From contig NC_086352.1 of NCBI RefSeq assembly GCF_036324505.1, positions 35,044,344 through 35,108,343 on the forward strand: a DNA stretch of 64,000 nucleotides. Reading direction: 5' to 3'. Of this stretch, positions 34,921-48,524 are shown one piece after another. Position 1 is the stretch's first letter; each line of letters starts with the position of its first letter. This DNA comes from Eleginops maclovinus (taxonomy: Eukaryota > Chordata > Actinopteri > Perciformes > Eleginopidae). The position numbers and the translations under genes were made by a program. The notes beneath the pieces are model-generated. The model was not told the origin of the DNA and ran no database searches. It was given only the letters and a program-made list of their open reading frames with translations.

Positions 34921-35084
34921 AAGCCACGTATTTATTTAACTTGATGGCAACTTCCTATAGGCAACGTTGTGGCACGTCTTATTTCGAAGTTGTTTATTGT
35001 ATGGTCGGAAAGGGGTGGTTCTATAAAACATGTTTGGATTGTGAAATCGAGCTCTCTTTTGTTCCGGACCGCCAGACAGTAACT

Positions 35085-35092
35085 ACTGATGA
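35085..35092. repeat. Target-site duplication of the hAT transposon, left copy
   Basis: ACTGATGA, identical to 38559-38566. Confidence 0.9.
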
Positions 35093-38000
35093 CAGTGGCG
35101 GTGCGTCAATAGTGGGCGCTTGGGCGCCGCCCACCCTGACTTTTTGAGTTAAAAAACGTTATATATACAACATAATTGAAATAAGAAATGTACCGTGTTT
35201 ATGGGTTAAATGTGTATGGGAGACCACTGTCAAGAACCGCTAAAATGTGTCCGGACATAATATATTGCCATTCGCCTTTTCTGAGAATAGGCAGGTCGGC
35301 TACCGTCCGTGGGCGCCGATAACATGGGAGTCTATAGGAGAGCTTATACTTTTCTCAGTCATTTTAGCAAGGATAGCTTTTCATTGGGGGATGAAACTTA
35401 GATCTGTGGGCGCTAATCTTTGCGCCCACAGCCAATGGCATTGTTTCTTAGTTCAATGTGACATTCTTAGATACGCGATTGGACTATTTCGGCGAATCAG
35501 CATCGTTATCATTCCCTAACCACAAGCGTAAAGAGCAGCACCGTAGCTAGCTGAAACTTAGATTGAGTGAATATGGCGACATCGATGGCTGAGAACTCCG
35601 TGCAAGCTCTACTTAAAACACCGTTTCATCGACTATCAGATGTCGAAAAGAAGAAATTGAAAGACTTGGGACCCGAGCGTCCGGATTTAAACATTCAACA
35701 GACGACCACTGATCGCGGGAGAACCTACACTCGGACTTTCTCCTCAAACTTGTATGCTAAGCGGAATTGGTTAGCTGGTTGTACAGTGAGCAATGCCTTT
35801 TTTTGTTTCCCTTGTCTGTTATTTCAAAGTCCTGGGACTGAAACACTTTGGACTACAACCGGGATGAAGGATCTAAAGCACTTCACACAAAAATGTAAGA
35901 AGCACGAATGTGGCCGCAGCCACCTAACCAACTGTCTTAAGCTAAACCTCTTTGGAAGACTGAGCATTGCCGAGCAGCTGGATGAAGGATACCAAATTGG
36001 CATTCGGAAACATAATGAAGAGGTGAGAAAAAACCGACACATCCTCTTCAGAATAATAGACTGTGTGAAGTTCTGTGGTGCCTTTGAGTTGGCCCTTCGT
36101 GGCCATGACGAGAGCGAAAACTCGGAGAACCCAGGGATTTTTCGTGGCTTGGTGGACGTCGTTGCATCACTGGACGGTGTACTGAAAGAGCATCTGGAGA
36201 GCGCAACTGTCTTTAAGGGAACATCCAAAACAGTCCAGAATGAACTTCTTGACTGTATGCTGTCTGTTGTGAGGGAAAAGATCATCAGTGAAGTTCAAAG
36301 CAGCGATTTTCTATCGATCCAAGCAGATGAAACCACGGACATTAGCACACAAGCCCAACTTGTGCTTGTGCTTCGCTACATCAACGATAAGAATCTGGTG
36401 GAAAGATTCTTTGAGTTCATCCCTCTGCAGTCGGCTACAGCAGAGACCATTGCCGATGCTTTAAAAGAACGCCTTGCTGCCATCCTCCCAGGTGAGCAGA
36501 AAAGTAAACTCATCTGCCAGGCATATGACGGTGCTAGTGTAATGAGGGGTGCCACTTCAGGAGTTCAGAAGAGAATCCGGGATGACTACCCAACAGCCCA
36601 CTATATCCACTGCTATGCCCATCAGCTCCTCCCACGTAGTCAAAGTCAAAAACTTTTTTTCCGACCTGGGTGGATTTTCTGCGTTTTTTTCAAGATCCCC
36701 CAAGCGGACCAGTGTGCTTGATGAGGTAGTGGCCCATAGACTACCAACAGCCAGCACTGTGAGATGGAACTTTCACAGCCGTGCCGTCAATACTGTGTTT
36801 GAGCAAAGAGAACACCTCGTTGAATGCTTTGAAAGAATTCGAGCATCAGGTGGCTTTGATGACAAGACCAGCCAAGAAGCAGGAGGCTACATCAGGCTAC
36901 TGGAGGATCCTCAGTTCAACTTCTTCCTGCAACTGTTTCATAAAATAATGCCACACGTGGACGTCCTCTATGCCAAGCTCCAGAAGAGAGACATAGATTC
37001 AGTCCATATAGAAAGATGCATCCAGCAGTTCCAAGAGGACATACAAAAAATCAGGTAATCTCATTGTTATTCTGTAAGCGTAGTCAGTGCATTCTTTCAC
37101 TTGTACCATAGTTATAAGATAAACATGATTTGTAAATTATTGTTATTTTTATTTACAGAGATTCTCTCCATGCAATGGTGGTGGAGCAAAGCAGTGGCTC
37201 TCAGCAGCCGAGGAAGCGCCGGACTGTGTCGGAAGATGAGCTTAGAAGGATTGCTGCTGAGGTGAGTGTCAAAATCAGCAGATGCCTGTGTTACAGTTAA
37301 ATCCATGCAAATAGGTTTGATATACAGTATATTTGAGTTAATAACATGGCTGGAGTTCAATATTTAGAGACTGAAATACTGAGTTCTTTGGTGGTAGGGG
37401 GTGTGCTTGACCATAGGGGTATGGCCATACAAATGTTAATGTCATGGCTTCAGACATAGGCCAACCATCAGGGTCTGATTGCTCTGGCACCTAGACCAAC
37501 AAAAGCCAGGAACCAAATCTGATAGCTCTGGTTCTTAGACACACAAAAGCAAAGAACCAAGTCTGATAGGTTTAAACATAAACAAAAGGCTAAGCTTGAT
37601 TGCTCTGACCTGGTGCTATGCAAACTAAGAGTGTGGGTCTATTTGAGATGTAGTTTGGTGTGTAAGATTATGGTCTGATTTAAATAAATCATCTAAACTT
37701 AACCCAGACTAAGACTTGGCTTTAAGTGATCTGATATAGATATTTCCCACAACTTATCTGTCTCTCCTCTCTCTCTCTCTATATATATTTATCTGTAGGT
37801 ATGTGACACCATACTTGGACACACCAAGGAACGCTTTGCCTTCAAAGACCACCTCATCAGTGCCACCTTACTGCAGGGCAACCAGTTTGAATGCTACCTC
37901 AAGGTATTCCCTGAAGTTGCTTTGGCCACCACATTGAAGGCCTATCCAATTCTGGATGGAGGCAAGCTGAAGACAGAGCATGGCCTCATCTATGGCACAG

Positions 38001-38558
38001 ACGAATTCAGATCCTGCCGTAGTGCTGTGGATCTTTTCCAGTTGTTCATGGAAAACAATCTATCTGAGGTATTTTCAGAGACAGTTACACTGCTGAAAAT
38101 CATGATCACAACTCCCATGACCACTGCTGAGGCTGAGAGGTGTTTTTCAACTCTGAAAAGGATTAAAACCTTCCTCAGGAACACCATGAGTCAGGAGAGA
38201 CTGAATGCCTTAGCCATGCTCTCAATGGAAAAAAGGCTGGTCACAGACATGATTGACTTTAACCAGAGAGTTATTGAGGAATTTGCCAGCTTGAAAGAGA
38301 GGAGGGCTAAATTTCTTTACAAGTAGTGGGGCCTACTCTGGCACATAAATGTCAAATGTGATGAATATGTGTCTGAATACTAATCTAAACCTAGTTCCAA
38401 TGTTTGTAATGAGCAGTGTGTTTTTGTTTAATAAATCTTTGTTTTTCAATATATTCTACTGAATCTCTTTTGTGGGTTATTTTCTCATTGCGGAGTGCTA
38501 TTTAAACCGTGCCGCCCAACTGCGCCCCCCCAAAAAAAATGTTCACCAGCCGCCACTG
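35093..38558 (+). mobile_element. hAT transposon, nearly intact autonomous copy
   Basis: The left end begins CAGTGGCGGTGCG and the right end, read inwards, begins CAGTGGCGGCTGG. ACTGATGA occurs directly before (35085-35092) and after (38559-38566), a perfect 8-bp target duplication. Inside is one transposase gene on the same strand with two introns and a single obvious lesion. The perfect duplication and largely open frames point to a young insertion. Confidence 0.9.
35573..38326 (+). pseudogene. ZMYM1-like/TTF-finger hAT transposase, one frameshifting deletion
   Basis: Proposed exons are 35573-37054, 37159-37261 and 37799-38326, all with GT-AG borders and matching phases. The N-terminal 90 residues carry a TTF-type zinc finger (CTVSNAFFCFPCLLF). 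A DUF4371/RNase-H-like core follows, with catalytic Asp in QADETTD (about residue 250) and in AYDGASVMRG (about 320). The end is the hAT dimerisation block TTAEAERCFSTLKRIKTFLR with the catalytic Glu. Near 36622-36632 a small deletion (about 20 bases, judged from the missing residues after HCYAHQL) changes frame; the protein then continues as VKNFFSDLGGFSAFFSRSPK. The stop is at 38324-38326. It would cut and paste hAT ends, but the deletion should inactivate this copy. Confidence 0.8.
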
Positions 38559-38566
38559 ACTGATGA

Positions 38567-39290
38567 GCTCCACTCAGTCAGCGGCCTGTGGACGCGTGTC
38601 CCGGGCTACTGAGCCACAGCTGTGAAACTTTTGTAAAACCTACTGCTGCATCCTTTTATTAAATACTCCTTTTAAAAGTTATAAGAGGAGCTTCACTTCG
38701 TTTCTTTTAAATCGACTCCTGGGCTTCGAATAAAAGAACATTTCCTACAGTTGTTCATTATAGAGTGAATGGCGCTTCTGTAAATAATGATAATTAATAG
38801 AAACAACCAAAGATCATGCAGTGAATCAGAGTGATGTGGGGGCAGAGATCAGCAGGGTTGCTATTGGTCATCTGGCAGAGTCCCGACAGCATGTAAATAT
38901 GCTCACTATGAAAACAACATGTTGGTAGGTGTACATATCTCTGCTGAATCAGAGCCAGTGTAGGAAGACCTTTGAATGATGTGTACTGTACATACACACA
39001 GACAAAATCATTAAGGTCCCCAGGTCCCAGTAAACACCGTCTGACTTTGTCTGGTGTGGATGGGAAACCTTAAGATGTTCACCGCAGTCAGTCTGTTCCT
39101 GTTTTGATAGACACAGAAGGTTTTCCTGCTCTTTTTTGTACCCTCACAAAGACCTCCAATGAAACCTCTGCTTCACCGTGCTCCAAACACGCAGAGCAAA
39201 CAAACAGAGCAGCTGCCATTTACACAGCTGTGCCTCTCTGGAGCCCTGCCAGTGTTTTCGGGTTACACGTGTTCAGTAGCAACAGAACAC
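38567..39290. other. Non-coding stretch without a recognised gene
   Basis: No exon or repeat could be assigned. Confidence 0.4.
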
Positions 39291-39404
<114 letters not shown>

Positions 39405-39962
39405 GATGATCCAGTAAGTCAGATTCCGTTAATATTCTAATTACAATCATCATACACATTTACACACACTGACGATCCAGAGAACCTCTGGAGGGCTTCG
39501 AGAGTATTCCCTTGGTAATCTTACATACAATCCTTCCTGAACATAGGTGAGTAGAGGACAATAAACAGAGGTGACCACATGTTTCAGACAGGTAACTGCA
39601 GTGGGTGGATGCCCAGACACACATAACCTGGACGGAGGAGCAGGGACACTCTGCCTCAGATAAATGTTTACTGAATCATTAATCCGTGGTAATGTCCCTG
39701 ATGATTCCATATCAAGAAGCTCCAGCTGTGTTTTCACAGCTGCATAAAGAAAACAGGAGAACCTGGAGGCTCGGTGACATGACACCTGCTCTTTCCCGGT
39801 ATCATCGATATGTATCACGACTGGACTTAGAACTGTTCGGGACTGTTTGTTTGAAATGAATCCAAAGCGGCTCATTTTTGCAGGTTCCTTTCAGAGGACA
39901 GGAGTCTGCAGACTGGTGAGGCAGACAGCTGGAGAAACATCTACTCATCTCCTCCTGTCTTA

Positions 39963-39979
39963 CAGCGCCCTCTGCTGTC
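39963..39979 (-). promoter_or_regulatory. Candidate CTCF site
   Basis: On the - strand ACAGCAGAGGGCGCTGT matches the CTCF core with one substitution at the first position. Prediction only. Confidence 0.4.
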
Positions 39980-40309
39980 AGGAGGACAGCTGCAGTAAAC
40001 AGAGTCACTACAATACCATGCGATGCAAAGTGTGGTGTCGGTGATTTAGTCAGCGGTTGTTTTTTTTAAAACTCTTTATAAGGTAAAGCATGAGAGGAAA
40101 CACAACTTTTGGGGTTCTGGACTTTTGGCAACATTTGGCTTTGGGAAATAGTCCTGACATTTTATAGATTTATATATTTATCAGAAATATAATAAAAAGT
40201 CTAATAATCATTTCAATGATCATTGCAGCCCTATGAAATATTAAAATAAAGTGAGCTTATTTCTAATTGACTGTTAAATATTATTATTTACCCATACAGC
40301 TCTAAAAGG

Positions 40310-40680
40310 TTTGTGGCCAGAATGCATGTCAGATATTATGCTCAGTTAGGGACCACACAGAAACATCCTCTGACAGGTCTGCTCATTGTCCTGGGTCAGA
40401 ACCAAACATGCAGAAGCAGCGTTCAGCTTCTATGCCCGGCAGATCTGGAATAAACCTTCAGAATCTGAAGACTACTCCAACCCTGAGTTTCTTTAAGATT
40501 CACATACTCTCTGTTTACCACTGCTTCACCGGGGTCATTTAAAACATTATATTTTAAAACTGCACAACCTGCAGAATCTACTGTATGTAAAAAGACAATT
40601 CTTATATATGTTCTCTCTTTTTATATTTGCTTTTAAAAAAGGACTTTGAACTGCCTTAGCATCTGAATGTCAACCTAATC
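40310..40680 (+). mobile_element. L2-like LINE 3' end remnant
   Basis: The DNA CTCATTGTCCTGGGTCAGAACCAAACATGCAGAAGCAGCGTTCAGC, with GCAGATCTGGAATAA and CTCCAACCCTGAGTTTCTTTAA, follows the C-terminal coding tail and 3' end common to L2-type LINEs in fish (…LWNxLP…APTLxxFKxxLKTHL…). It is decayed and frameshifted. Confidence 0.5.
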
Positions 40681-40998
40681 AAAACCCAATGCACAGAGCC
40701 CCCTTCGCAAATAGAATAAAAGAACAACGTTAACAATATGACTTGAATTCATGTAAATGATTAACAATATTGTTTAGTAAGATGTGTGAGTTTCCTGTGT
40801 ATCAAGAGATATACTAAAAGTATAACTGCTGTCAAACTGCACAAATGTAATTTTAAAGAATGACTGAATTTAATAAAATTGTTAGTTAACATGAGTGACA
40901 TGAATTTCTGTTGAACAACAGTTCTATACAAAGAATAGAATGCATATGTTCAAAGAGCTTTACGATTATGAGGGATTTCTTGGAAAATATTCTACCAT

Positions 40999-41057
40999 AT
41001 AATAATAATAATAATAATAATCATAATAATAATCATCATCATCATAATCATAATAAT
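40999..41057. repeat. (ATA/ATC)n trinucleotide repeat
   Basis: About 20 units of AATAAT, partly AATCAT. Confidence 0.9.
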
Positions 41058-41338
41058 GCATTTAAAGTATGTATAGCAATTTTCAGGACGCACAAAGACG
41101 CTTTACAGAAGTCACATTCAACAAACATCTATGGGGCCCCTGGCTGCAAAAAGTTTGAGAACCCCATGTTTAAATGATTTGAACTATAGAATAAGGCATT
41201 GCTCAATACTAAAATCATTAATGTGAAATAAGGTATATGAAATGTATTAGTTAATACTGAATTAGTTAATTACTGTCGTAAAAAATGATTATTTTTCACC
41301 ACTGACGGAGTGGTACCCTCTCCTACTTCCCCCCCGGA

Positions 41339-41355
41339 CCCGCAGGGGGCAGCAC
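41339..41355 (+). promoter_or_regulatory. Candidate CTCF site at the lto1 promoter
   Basis: CCCGCAGGGGGCAGCAC matches the CTCF core with one substitution and lies about 180 bases upstream of the lto1 start codon, in forward orientation. Confidence 0.45.
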
Positions 41356-41533
41356 TGCTCTGGTGAAGCAGAGCTGTGCTGCCTGTTGGAAACATCCGGA
41401 AACAGCCCGCAAAGACAGAAAGTGGTTAGCAGCGTTAGCAGATAGCAGCCTGCACTGTTCACCTGTGTAATAAAGCATCAGACTCAGAGCTGTCAGCTGT
41501 TTGAGACAACGGAAGCGAGTAAAATCAGTGGCG

Positions 41534-44500
41534 ATGGCTGGAGGATCCGGAAGTGAAGATTTATTTGATAACATTCTGTTGGCGGATGAAAGGTGAGCTT
41601 TATCCAGCTGTGCTGTCTTGTCTACCTGGGCACGTTCCTGACGTCCGCTGCTTTTATATAACTAGAGCGCTTTACAACACAATGCATCATCAGCCGTTCA
41701 CACACAACAACAGAGAATACAATAGAAATAAGAGGTGTGTGGGCTGCACTTTCGGATGCAATTGTACATTTAAAAAAACACTTAGCTAAATTCTGGAGCT
41801 TGATATATAAATGATTTTACCTAACTGATAAAACAATGGCAGAAGTCATTTTCTGACATGTTAGTCCTGCAATCAGAGCTTCTTTAGTAAGGTAGTATTT
41901 GTATTTCAGTCTTGTTTAATCATTGGGAGTTCTTCCTTCATTCGAAATATAAAAAACCTCTTTAGAAAAAACCTTTTCAGTGTAAAGCAGATTCTCTTTA
42001 GGACATGTCATAATGGACTGGAACGTGAAATATAACCTTACAGTGGACAGTGTAGAGCTTGTTGTTTAACAGTGAGGTAACTCAACAATTACATCTTTCT
42101 ACCTTTTAATGTATGTTGTTTAAAGATAAAGTTACAATTTACTTCTATTATCTGTATATTTCTACGTATGAAATGTATGTATTTACTTGGTTTATGATAA
42201 TTATGTATTTTAACTGCATCCTTCAGATAGATTTTTATTTGAATTTTTCTTTACATACAAAATGACATAAAATATTAGTTTAAAAAATATACACATACAG
42301 CCGCGAAAAAAAAACAGACCCCTTCAGCCCTATCATTTTCTCTAGTTTTATTATTTATAGGTATGTCTTTGAGTTGAATGATTTCCTTTAAAAAAAAATT
42401 GTATTCTATAAACTACTGACAACATTTCTCTGTGTTGGAATTCAACAGACACTGGAATGGCTGCCATACATGTAGAGAGAAAGATTTAAGAAAAGTTTGG
42501 AGTGGTCTCTTCATTTTTTCCGCAGCTGAATATGTTTGTGTATATATGTGTATGTATATATATATATATATCTTAGATTGGAACAGCTTGCCTGTGTCCA
42601 TAAAGGGTTATTGATGCTAATGATAAGTAAGTAGTGACACATGAGCTTTAAGTAGCCTCGCGGATTAGCAACATGTTCCAGAAATGATGAGTGATAGTGT
42701 AGCAACAAGGTGTGTGTGTGTGTGTTTGTCAGGTTCCGGGGGGAGGGCTTCCAGGAGGGCTTTGAGAGAGGGCGCCGCCGAGGGCTGCAGGACGGCCGCA
42801 GACACGGGGCCTCTCATGGGGCCAAACTGTCCACTGAGGTGAGTCAGCACACATTGCAGCTCTGTGGCTTTACATCAGCCATTGATCCACCACACACACT
42901 GTAGACACACTCACATGATCTACCTGACATCTCTGTTTGATGAGTCAGAACTTAAACAGAACTGTTCATTATCACTGTCCTATGTCTTTTTTGAAAGAGG
43001 GGTGCAGTGATGGCGTATTTTTGTTGGTATCACACAACTCCTTCGCTGGCTCAGCACTTCTTTCTCAAACTTGTTGGATTAGCTAGTGTATCAAAATCTA
43101 TGACCATTAGCAAGCTGAGCTGTAGAGTGTAGGATATGTATACAGGTTGTACAATCTGTGTGTGTTTTTAATATCAACTGGGAGCTTTGATGTGTCTATG
43201 GTAAATTGGTTACTGGATGATATATATTGATGATGTATTCTGTTTTTTGTTCTGCTGAAGCCGAATCAGTGAGCAGTTCGCTTTATATTTCAATTTTTTA
43301 AAATCCGGATATGAATTGAATTTGATAATCACTACTCTCACAGACTGTGAAAAATATCCAGAGTCAATGAATCTGTCAAAGGACTGGAAAATGTCAGAAA
43401 ATTATCTCTGGGTCAAACAAACGATTCTGATACTTACACGCTTTGTTCAGATGGATAATCTCCACATATTAACACCTCTTTATGATTTCTTAAGTAAAAA
43501 GCTAATGTTGAGCTATAAAGGAACTAGATCACGGTCACATGACTTCATGTCACCACTGCTAAAGGTGGCTAATGTTGGGCGTGGTGATGTTTAGTCGTCT
43601 CATTTAAACACTGGTTAGAACTTCTGTTTTTAAATTCACCAGTGGATTGATGTATTTTATGTTGTAGAACAAAACATGAACATTTCATCAGCATGTGTTA
43701 ACCACAGACTTAATTTCAGGTAACCTAACAAAAAAACATTACAAAAATCATTGACTTCGAGACAAGGGAGCTGGAGATGGTAAAATGCTGACTCATTTCC
43801 AGGTTTTAGGACTAATTCCTGCACTACTCTAATTAATCAACCCATGGTCAGTTAGTTGGCAGCCTGATTGAGAATAAGTTGTGTTGCTTCTCCTGTTTGT
43901 TTACAGCCTCTTCTCCTCTAATCTACAGATTTCCTTCTATTATGGGTTTGCCATCACATGGAAATGTCTCCTCAACCCTAATACAGATGTCAAATCCAGG
44001 TATAATCAAACAAGATCACTATCTTCCTCATGTTTCAGCATATTTCTCTACGTATTTTAATCAACATACTTGATGCAAATGTTTTTACTCCAACACCTAC
44101 TCTGTCTCAGTTTAAAAATGTAAAAGCAGTAGGTAATAACTAGCCCCCTCGCACAGCACTTTTCCTGAAACATGGTTTACCTTATCCAGGCTAACATACT
44201 ACTGTCATGCTAAAAATGTCTGGTTAAAAATTATTGTCCAGCTCAGTGGGTTGTGGCACACGTAAAACTGGATTTGTCAACAGGAATTTCAGATGATCCT
44301 GCTGAACACAATGCATCGTAAAAATAGCTTTGCCAAAGATCAATTGGTTTTTGTCAATGGAGCGTGTGCTATGCTAACTTAGAACAACAGAGGGGTGATA
44401 ATTGTGATGTACACAGGTAAATTCCAAATTATTGAACCTGTGATGCATGTGCAGTTCATAAAACTCTTGAGTTCAGGATGACCTTTTCCCTGCTTCATTC

Positions 44501-45562
44501 TTTTATTTTAAACCTCCCGTTGTTTAATTGAGGTCAGTTTTTTTAAGGGTTGATCCTTTTAATGGTATTTATTTGATTGTATTGTTTATTCTTTCATAAA
44601 CAGGTTATTAAACCTTCAGTGTGAAAAAGTCCCTCTAGGAAAACGGTCTTTTGTATGAACACTGTTGGTAGAGAGAGACCCAGCAGCTTTTGGTTCAGTC
44701 CAACAATCACAGAGGCCAGTGCTGTCGGGCTCCCCCAACAATGTTCCTTAAAAAAAGAAAATAACACTAAAAAAAAGTGTGTGTGTGTGTGTGTGTCAGG
44801 AAGCGTATGAAGGTGCTGGAGGCTCTGCTGGGTTTGATCCAGAACTGTCCTCATGATGATCCTCAGTCTGCAAAGCTCCAGGAGAACATGGAGAAGGTCC
44901 GTGCCAAGTTCAGACAGGTACTGCCATTACTGCTTGTGTTAGTGAGGAAGGCCCTGATGCAATGCAATCATAAGGGGCTCAATATGACACAGATTTGGAT
45001 CAATAGACAAAGACACAGGTGTTTGATACCATATCCATACCTTTTTAATTGTCATTTCCTTTTTTGGATTTGGATTCAGTTAGGGATGGGTATCAAGAAC
45101 TGGTACTAAATTAGTTCCGGTGCCTCTTTGGTCAGAACTGGTATGATCCTAAATAGAATAAAATGTAACCTTTAAGTTGATAACAGCTGCGTGAGAATAA
45201 TGCATCGTATTTTGAGCAGCTTACCAGTAAAGGTTTGCACAACACTAATTTCTGTTTCATAATAGAAACACAACTTCCTGACAGGGTTTAATCACTTCCT
45301 GTTAAAATGTTTAATAACTTCCGGTTGGCGGGTTAATTAACTCCCAATCCCCACTTGTTACGTATGTTACAGCCTAAATGTGGTGAACCGTCCACACAGA
45401 CAGAGTGGAAGTGGGGAGGGGGGTGTAGGGGCTGTATTGGAGTAGAGGGTCTCAGTATGAATGTCAGTTGACTCTGTGTTATGTGTCCAGGTCTGCTCTA
45501 TGCTGAGTGTCCCGACTGACTTCAACGATTACATCAAAACTTCTGAAGGGACTACTTTCTGA
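41534..45562 (+). CDS. lto1: LTO1 (ORAOV1), adaptor for ABCE1 Fe-S maturation
   Basis: Five coding exons, all GT-AG: 41534-41592, 42733-42838, 43929-43999, 44800-44917 and 45491-45562. They give 141 residues (human about 137). The protein starts [20 protein letters not shown]. Residues 25-49 carry glycine every fourth position (G25, 29, 33, 37, 41, 45, 49), the deca-GX3 signature of LTO1/YAE1 proteins. Exon 3 encodes [12 protein letters not shown], a highly conserved block, and exon 4 a predicted helix ([13 protein letters not shown]). LTO1 with YAE1 links the cytosolic iron-sulfur targeting complex to ABCE1, needed for ribosome recycling. The ATG is in a good Kozak context (gcgATGG). It converges with ccnd1 as in other vertebrates. 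Acceptors of exons 2 and 4 follow (TG)n tracts. The C-terminus is TTF, different from the L-S-F remembered for human. The gene identity is secure. Confidence 0.93.
42295..42510. mobile_element. Tc1-like terminal repeat sequence, copy 2 (lto1 intron 1)
   Basis: Shares with 8371-8620 the run from TTGTATTCTATaAACTACTGACAACA through TTTCTCTGT-TTGGAATTCAACAGACACTGG to GTAGAGA-AAAGATTTAAGA. It lies in intron 1 of lto1. Confidence 0.6.
43310..43820. repeat. Interspersed repeat, copy 1 (lto1 intron 2)
   Basis: Shares with 50870-51335 GGATAATCTCC-CATATT, AAAGCTAATG-T-GGCTATAAA, GTTTAGTC-TCTCATTTA and a GAGACAAGGGA...CTGACTCATT block. No coding content. An unclassified fish repeat. Confidence 0.6.
45081..45370 (+). 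mobile_element. MITE fragment (lto1 intron 4)
   Basis: TAGGGATGGGTATCAAGAAC followed by TTCCGGTGCC resembles one end of the MITE at 5281. The opposite terminus is not found, so it is truncated. Confidence 0.45.
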
Positions 45563-45911
45563 TCCTCCTGAGGGGGAGGTGCTGAGCCACCTCTGCGTCC
45601 TGGCAAAGGAGAGTGGGGGGGGGGGTCTGCTGTTGGTCTGCAGTCGATTCTCTGTAGGCTCTCTGTGAAGCAGCCATCTTTGAGAGGAGTCTGCTTCACA
45701 TTCTGATGAGAAGCTGTGTGACGTGTAGGAGGGTCCTCAGTCCTCAGTGAGGAGACACTGCTGGGACTCCTTCCTGTTGGGCGTGCAGAGTGATATTCCA
45801 CAGCCTGGAACAAGGAGAAAGAACGTGTTTATGGTTTGACTTTGTTAAATGAGTGGATTTATTGCAGTGATGTCTGAGCCACTGAAATTAAACGGCAACA
45901 AAAGTCACCAA

Positions 45912-45917
45912 AATAAA
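45912..45917 (+). terminator. Probable lto1 polyadenylation signal
   Basis: The first clear AATAAA after the stop codon, 350 bases downstream. Confidence 0.4.
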
Positions 45918-46530
45918 ATCTTGGAACAATCTGCTCGTGTGTGTCTGAGGTGTCTGTTAAAGCAACTCATGCAACTTAATTAGCAGAGTTGGAAAGTATT
46001 TAAGTACATTTGCTCAAGTCTTTTTCACTTTCTGCTTTCACACAGAACATTTAAGCAGCTTTTGAAGTGACACGCAACAGAGTACACTTAGTGTCCCATT
46101 TATCAGGTATACACAGTACAAGGTGAAGGTTCTTCTTCAGACAGTTTGAAAGAGGACTCGGTTTATTTGCAGGACCGCGTTGAGACTGTGCTGGGGGATT
46201 CTGTTGAACTGTTATGTTCAACACACTAAACAGCATCAGCACCGTATAGCTGAGTCCTCTCTGCAACAGTTTAACTCAAACGGAGAGTTCACAGCTGTAA
46301 ATGACCACGCTAGCATGGCTCTGTTTTGATTTATTACAGCCAAGGAGGAGAAGACAACTTTGGTCAAATGTAAAGGTACCTTATTTGCTTTATAAATAAC
46401 AGCTTTTCCTTTTTGTGTATTTGATATCTGCATATTACCTTATTGGTTTGGTTTTTAGATCACTCAGTGACATTTAACATTACTAGTATTAGAAGTCAAT
46501 GCAGATGTATAAACTAATATCTCCCTTATA
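45918..46530. other. Non-coding stretch without a recognised gene
   Basis: Follows the probable lto1 3' end. No feature could be supported. Confidence 0.4.
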
Positions 46531-46531
46531 A

Positions 46532-46532
<1 letters not shown>

Positions 46533-46577
<45 letters not shown>
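46533..46577. repeat. (CA)n microsatellite
   Basis: About 22 units. Confidence 0.95.
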
Positions 46578-46583
<6 letters not shown>

Positions 46584-46788
46584 ATATTCATACACTTTCA
46601 CAATGACATTTTGTTTCTTTTTTTTAATGTAATTTGAGTATTTATTATTATTTTAGTACAGCACACAAACATGAGGGAATACCCAGAAATCAATGCAGCT
46701 ACTTCCACTTTGATAATACGGCTAGCAAAACTACAAGCAGCACACCACTAGAGGGAGGTGCAGCTATTCAACTCTGACTATCTCCGAG

Positions 46789-46914
<126 letters not shown>

Positions 46915-47626
46915 CTGAGTCAGAGTTGAGGTGGCAACAGTCATTTGGATGTTAGAAAGAGATGCCTGCTTGTTTGGGTGAGAACAGGTATGTTTTAAAT
47001 CTGCAATTAGATGCAATATGTGTTCATTGATTTTCATTTCAGTGTTCCCCCTTAGATACGTAAAAAGACATAAAGGCCTCAATTATTTAATCCAAAGATA
47101 AGGCGTTTTCAATTTTAAAGTCTTAAAAACACACGGGACGTTAGATTTTATGAATCGTTTCTCCCAAGCATTTGTTAGAAAAACAAGGAATTTTTTCTAG
47201 CACATGCTAGAAAAAAGTGTATAATCAGACAGAAAAGCTCTGGGTATTGAGTTTAAAGGCAATTCACAGGTCCAGTCCCTGTTAGGAGAGCGCTAACAGG
47301 GCTAGCTAGCTTTGATAGTGTTTTGAAGAGAAGCCGGACTAACGGATATCAGGTGAGCAGGAAGTGATGGAGGGGATGACGATGAAGATGATTTGACATG
47401 ATGATGACGAAGACAAAGCAGATGATGATGATAATGACGACGATGAGAAATGTATGTTCAGAGTTTGTTCAAGCTATTGCTAACACCACACACACTCAAC
47501 AAATAAAACACAAACAACAGCATTCAAAACTATGACAACAGCAGCAGCAGGAGGCAGAGGAGAGGGAGGACTTCCCTTTGTCAGGCAGTCCACTTTATAC
47601 TCCATGTCAAAACCAACAATAGCTGG

Positions 47627-48520
<894 letters not shown>

Positions 48521-48524
48521 AAGT

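Noticed and set aside
45529..45813. 94-codon - strand frame over the lto1 3' end
   Set aside because: Overlaps the lto1 last exon antisense and shows no domain.
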